DNA of 9,327 nt, from the NCBI GenBank assembly GCA_913060955.1, contig CAJXTH010000022.1, positions 1 to 9,327 on the forward strand. Direction: 5' to 3'. Both the position numbers and the translations under genes were made by a program. This DNA is from an uncultured bacterium. Lineage in GTDB: Bacteria; Patescibacteriota; Minisyncoccia; SW-4-49-11. A model generated the notes under the pieces. The model worked only from the letters and a program-made list of their open reading frames with translations, searched no databases and was not told where the DNA came from. Below, one piece after another: positions 7,004-9,327 of the stretch. Every line of letters starts with the position of its first letter. Position 1 is the first letter of the stretch.

Positions 7004-7034
7004 AAAAAAGCCTCTCTGTATAGAGGGGTTTTTT
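7004..7034. terminator. Strong, probably bidirectional intrinsic terminator
   Basis: Six A (7004-7009), G, CCTCT (7011-7015), loop CTGTAT, AGAGG (7022-7026), GG, six T (7029-7034). With A- and T-tracts on both sides it can work in either direction. It stands right after the duplicated tRNA tail and was probably the native tRNA-Gln terminator. Confidence 0.75.
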
Positions 7035-7044
7035 ATTTATACCC

Positions 7045-7111
7045 GTAGCGGAACGCTTGCCGTTCCATGGTCATAAAGTTTTAGTATGTGGAACCTCAAG
7101 GGTTCCGCTAC
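7045..7111. repeat. REPIN-like element: two inverted hairpins with 10-bp terminal inverted repeats
   Basis: GTAGCGGAAC (7045-7054) and GTTCCGCTAC (7102-7111) are perfect inverted ends. Each end forms its own hairpin: GGAACG-cttgc-CGTTCC at 7050-7066 and GGAACC-tcaag-GGTTCC at 7090-7106. They are separated by a 23-base AT-rich spacer. This is the geometry of REP doublets (REPINs) or of a very short MITE. No coding frame is present. Confidence 0.65.
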
Positions 7112-7125
7112 ATAATATACCAACG

Positions 7126-7144
7126 CTATCTTTTTAGAAGATAG
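7126..7144. repeat. 7-bp hairpin
   Basis: CTATCTT (7126-7132), loop TTTAG, AAGATAG (7138-7144). A perfect stem without a T-tract, part of the hairpin series between the two tRNAs. Confidence 0.6.
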
Positions 7145-7147
7145 AGG

Positions 7148-7234
7148 GCTTCGCCACGCTTCGCTCTCATGTCATTTTTCTGACGAAAAATGCATTCGGG
7201 CTGGACTCGCGTGTTTCGCCTGCTCGCTTCGCTC
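7148..7234. repeat. Scattered GCTTCGC repeats with an 8-bp hairpin
   Basis: GCTTCGC occurs at 7148-7154, 7158-7164 and 7226-7232, the last two extended to GCTTCGCTC. Between them lies a perfect hairpin, CATTTTTC-tgac-GAAAAATG (7173-7192). The stretch to 7260 is richer in CG dinucleotides than its neighbours and has no open frame that resembles a gene. Its role is unknown. Confidence 0.55.
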
Positions 7235-7271
7235 ACAACTCACACATCGCTCCGTCTTTCTCATCCCCACA

Positions 7272-7291
7272 GAAGCAAACAAATTTGCTTC
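7272..7291. repeat. 8-bp hairpin
   Basis: GAAGCAAA (7272-7279), loop CAAA, TTTGCTTC (7284-7291), a perfect stem. It lies after the tRNA-Gly terminator in the minus direction. TTTAC rather than a T-run follows on the plus strand, so it is a poor terminator. Confidence 0.6.
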
Positions 7292-7302
7292 TTTACCCGG
7301 AC

Positions 7303-7331
7303 AAAATAAAAATCTACGCTTATTGCGTAGA
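7303..7331 (-). terminator. Intrinsic terminator of tRNA-Gly
   Basis: On the minus strand TCTACGC (7331-7325), loop AATAA, GCGTAGA (7319-7313) is followed by TTTTTATTTT. A perfect 7-bp stem with a strong U-tract begins 16 bases after the tRNA. An outer GACAAAAT/ATTTTGTC pairing encloses it. Confidence 0.85.
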
Positions 7332-7346
7332 CTTTCATTTTGTCTG

Positions 7347-7419
7347 AGCGGGTAGAGGGATTCGAACCCTCATCATCTGCTTGGAAGGCAGAGATAATAA
7401 GCCCTTATACGATACCCGC
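7347..7419 (-). tRNA. tRNA-Gly (anticodon UCC)
   Basis: A complete cloverleaf of 73 nt on the minus strand. The acceptor is GCGGGTA/TACCCGC, with a short D stem GTA/TAT. The anticodon stem is TCTGC/GCAGA with loop CTTCCAA (anticodon TCC), the variable loop is TGAT, and the T arm is GAGGG-TTCGAAT-CCCTC. The discriminator is U, the usual bacterial glycine identity base. CCA is not encoded. Confidence 0.96.
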
Positions 7420-7422
7420 AGA

Positions 7423-7470
7423 TGTATTTGGTACGTAATAAAGTTTACCAAATACAGATTTCGGTGTCAA
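7423..7470 (-). promoter_or_regulatory. tRNA-Gly promoter overlapped by an 11-bp dyad
   Basis: A perfect -35 TTGACA (7470-7465) is followed after 17 bases by TAAACT (7447-7442), with start near 7435, 16 bases before the tRNA. It begins three bases after the stop codon of the upstream gene. A perfect 11-bp inverted repeat, TGTATTTGGTA (7456-7446 on the minus strand) and TACCAAATACA (7433-7423), with a 12-base centre, brackets the -10 and the start point. It could be an operator or a leader hairpin. Confidence 0.6.
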
Positions 7471-7472
7471 GA

Positions 7473-8618
7473 CTATCTCTTCTGTCTCTGAGTCTTTCTA
7501 CGCCAAAATAAACCAAATATAACTAAGAGTATAGAAGAGACTACAAGTATCAATAGCCTTGTTGAGAAACTATCTGAGATATCATCTGATACTTGGTTTG
7601 TAGTAATTTCTGGAGATGATAAAGATGTCAATTCTTCTAAACGGTCTATTCTAGCTAATATAATTTCCACAGTTGAATCGGATATAAGTAATATTTCAGA
7701 AGCATTATCTTTATTGGCATAACGAATATTACGGATCTGAGAAGTACTGACTTGATTACTACGATCTTCCTCAGAATTATATATTACCAAGTCTCCTGAC
7801 TCATGAAGTACAGAGTAAGTATCATCACCATTATATAATGCTTGATATATGCTAAGAGGGGTTTCTAGAACTTCTATCAAATTCCCCCTCCAATCATACC
7901 GTTCAATATTTCTACCAAGTACTATTACAAAAGAGTCTTGCTCAGGAAGCGCAAATGCTTCTCCTAAGGTCTCTAGGAATGTATACTCCCCATTGCTTCC
8001 AACTAAATAACCTCGTTCTAGTGGTATTATTTGGTTAGTAGAGTTACCAACAATCATCTTATCACTATCCACTGGTTGAGGTAATGTTGATAATGTTTCA
8101 AAAGAATCTAAGTTACTTACAGTTGCTATACTTACTTCTCGATTGTCAAACGTATAAATAATTTGCTCATTAGAATACCAAGAAACTAAATCAAAGTTAC
8201 TACTTAACTCAATAACCTCTTCAAGTTCTGTATCGTATATCCACCACAATTCTTCACTAGCATTAGATTGATTATAGAATGGATAGTTAGAGAAACTATC
8301 TTGAAACGACTCATTTGTTGCCTTAACAAGAACCTTAGACTGATCTGGAGATGATATAACTTCTAAAATAGCAATTTCTGACGACCTAGATCGTTCAGAT
8401 TGACGATAGAGAGAGATTCCAGTTGGAGATATTTGACTTAATCTCTGAGCACTGTTATTAACTACAGACTTTTTTTCAAGATAGCCTGATATTGGATTAA
8501 AAACTAATACTTCATTATTAGCTACATTTGAAGGAAATAATATTTCTGGTAATCCAAATGCTTGAACTCTCATCGGTACCAAAAGTAGACATATTAGTAT
8601 TAAAGAGATGTTTTTCAT
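7473..8618 (-). CDS. Secreted, C-terminally membrane-anchored protein with beta-propeller-like repeats
   Basis: I do not recognise the family. The frame extends to a TTG at 8636, but the ATG at 8618, two bases after the upstream stop, starts a proper signal peptide, so 381 residues is preferred. Signal peptide 1-20 (MKNISLILICLLLVPMRVQA, cleavage likely before FG). The exported part is beta-rich with TolB/PD40-like stretches: SSPDQSKVLVKATNES (89-104), LWWIYDTELEEVIELS (124-139) and VSWYSNEQIIYTF (145-157). A C-terminal membrane helix (about 354-372) ends in the basic tail RRKTQRQKR. The bulk is therefore outside with a short cytoplasmic tail. GC is low: 60 of 180 bases in three sampled lines, against 60 of 120 in two lines from ruvB and mreB. 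It ends in TAG. Confidence 0.75.
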   Translation of the reverse strand: MKNISLILICLLLVPMRVQAFGLPEILFPSNVANNEVLVFNPISGYLEKKSVVNNSAQRLSQISPTGISLYRQSERSRSSEIAILEVISSPDQSKVLVKATNESFQDSFSNYPFYNQSNASEELWWIYDTELEEVIELSSNFDLVSWYSNEQIIYTFDNREVSIATVSNLDSFETLSTLPQPVDSDKMIVGNSTNQIIPLERGYLVGSNGEYTFLETLGEAFALPEQDSFVIVLGRNIERYDWRGNLIEVLETPLSIYQALYNGDDTYSVLHESGDLVIYNSEEDRSNQVSTSQIRNIRYANKDNASEILLISDSTVEIILARIDRLEELTSLSSPEITTNQVSDDISDSFSTRLLILVVSSILLVIFGLFWRRKTQRQKR

Positions 8619-8619
8619 A

Positions 8620-9327
8620 TTATTGAAGGTCAGCAATAAATTGTTCCAGAATTGGCCGAGTTGTTTCTATGTGTATATGAACACTCCCAGGAGATCCAAC
8701 ATCAGATTGTCTCCCAATTACTTCACATTGTTCTACAGTCTGACCAACACTTACCGGAATACCGCTCATATGCAACACTCGAGTAATATGCCCACTGCTA
8801 TTCCTAATTCCCACAGCTCCTACGCTTCCTCCTGCTTCGGTTATTGTTCCAGAAACTGGAGCTGGTACAGGTAATCCTTGAGCTGTTCCTCCTTGGATAA
8901 TACTAAAGTCATACACTAGTTGCTCGGGACGTCCACCAATATAGCTAATTCGACCGCCTCTAAAGCTTGGATCATTTCTATACGCAACGTATCCCCCAGT
9001 ACCTGCCCAATGTGGATGAACATCAGTAAGAACAGTAACAGGATTCCCTTTCCAATCCTGAATTGTATATCCAGAATTACATACACTTTCTCCAGGGGTT
9101 GTTGATGTTGGCTGAGTTTGAGAAGAGCCACCAGTTACAGCAGTAACTTCACAGTTCGCAGTCAATAATCCTGGATTAATAATATTCAAGATTATAAATA
9201 CTGACAATCCGAGAATTACTCCAATGATTGTATTAGTAAATATTCCCTTTGCTTGGTTTACCTGAGCGGCGTTTACTCCAGATGAGGTGTAGAGGAATCC
9301 GGCGTAGATAAACATTCCAAAGGCTGC
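8620..9327 (-). CDS. VirB2/TrbC-like membrane segment fused to M23 (LytM-like) domain, 5' end missing
   Basis: The frame is open to the window edge, with four more codons before the Met at 9315, so the start lies outside. Numbering from that Met: hydrophobic segment 1-10 (end of a first helix), a hydrophilic turn with VNQAKGIFTNTIIG, and a second helix about 29-46. This turn-and-helix pattern is typical of VirB2/TrbC-type pilins of small-genome bacteria. A Ser/Thr/Gln-rich linker (57-76) leads to an exported domain. Its end matches peptidase M23: GLPVPAPVSGTITEAGG (147-163), ITRVLHMSGI with His182, and HIHIE with His213 and His215. The expected HxxxD zinc motif reads QLVYD (132-136), so the first histidine is missing. 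It may be a wall-binding or inactive domain, or use His100/His102 instead. It ends in TAA two bases before the next ATG. Confidence 0.75.
   Translation of the reverse strand, partial: AAFGMFIYAGFLYTSSGVNAAQVNQAKGIFTNTIIGVILGLSVFIILNIINPGLLTANCEVTAVTGGSSQTQPTSTTPGESVCNSGYTIQDWKGNPVTVLTDVHPHWAGTGGYVAYRNDPSFRGGRISYIGGRPEQLVYDFSIIQGGTAQGLPVPAPVSGTITEAGGSVGAVGIRNSSGHITRVLHMSGIPVSVGQTVEQCEVIGRQSDVGSPGSVHIHIETTRPILEQFIADLQ

Noticed and set aside
6899..7291. CRISPR array
   Set aside because: The repeats are different palindromes of uneven spacing, with no constant direct repeat and spacer unit.
269..9327. UGA recoded to glycine, as in Gracilibacteria
   Set aside because: Full-length genes have no in-frame TGA, while glycine is encoded normally by GGN codons.

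Overview
The window reads as a compact bacterial chromosome segment, most likely from the candidate phyla radiation (Patescibacteria). The taxonomic call is an inference. It rests on the tightly packed, often overlapping genes, a lamin-tail-domain surface protein, small membrane proteins with a bacterial PH domain, a VirB2-like pilin segment fused to an M23-like domain, the lack of recognisable Shine-Dalgarno sequences, and stop codons that are all TAA or TAG. The standard code works: every gene reads through without an in-frame TGA.

Left block (1-6655, all on the minus strand, transcribed right to left): ruvB, a 67-residue two-helix membrane protein, a membrane-anchored PH-domain protein, a 765-residue secreted and membrane-anchored protein with three lamin-tail domains and two OB-like domains, then the rod-shape operon mreB-mreC-mreD-mrdA (mrdA cut by the left edge). 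Gaps are 42 nt or less and several genes overlap, so the block can be one long transcript. A good internal promoter sits directly before mreB and would give a nearly leaderless mreB mRNA. MreB, MreC, MreD and PBP2 together guide side-wall peptidoglycan synthesis. The upstream genes look like envelope factors, with RuvB (Holliday-junction motor) as the outlier.

Middle (6656-7472): a divergent promoter pair separates ruvB from a plus-strand tRNA-Gln(CUG). After it come about 530 bases without a protein gene, packed with inverted repeats. The last 23 bases of tRNA-Gln are repeated 186 bp downstream, next to a strong terminator, as if a small palindrome-rich insertion had entered the tRNA 3' end. 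A 67-bp element built as two inverted hairpins (REPIN-like) and several other perfect hairpins follow. A minus-strand tRNA-Gly(UCC), with its own promoter and terminator, closes this part.

Right block (7473-9327, minus strand): a secreted, C-terminally anchored protein of 381 residues with weak beta-propeller-like repeats and markedly low GC. Upstream of it is a 5'-truncated gene whose product joins a VirB2/TrbC-type membrane segment to an M23 (LytM-like) domain lacking one expected zinc-binding histidine. These two probably belong to a cell-surface or secretion apparatus that continues beyond the window.
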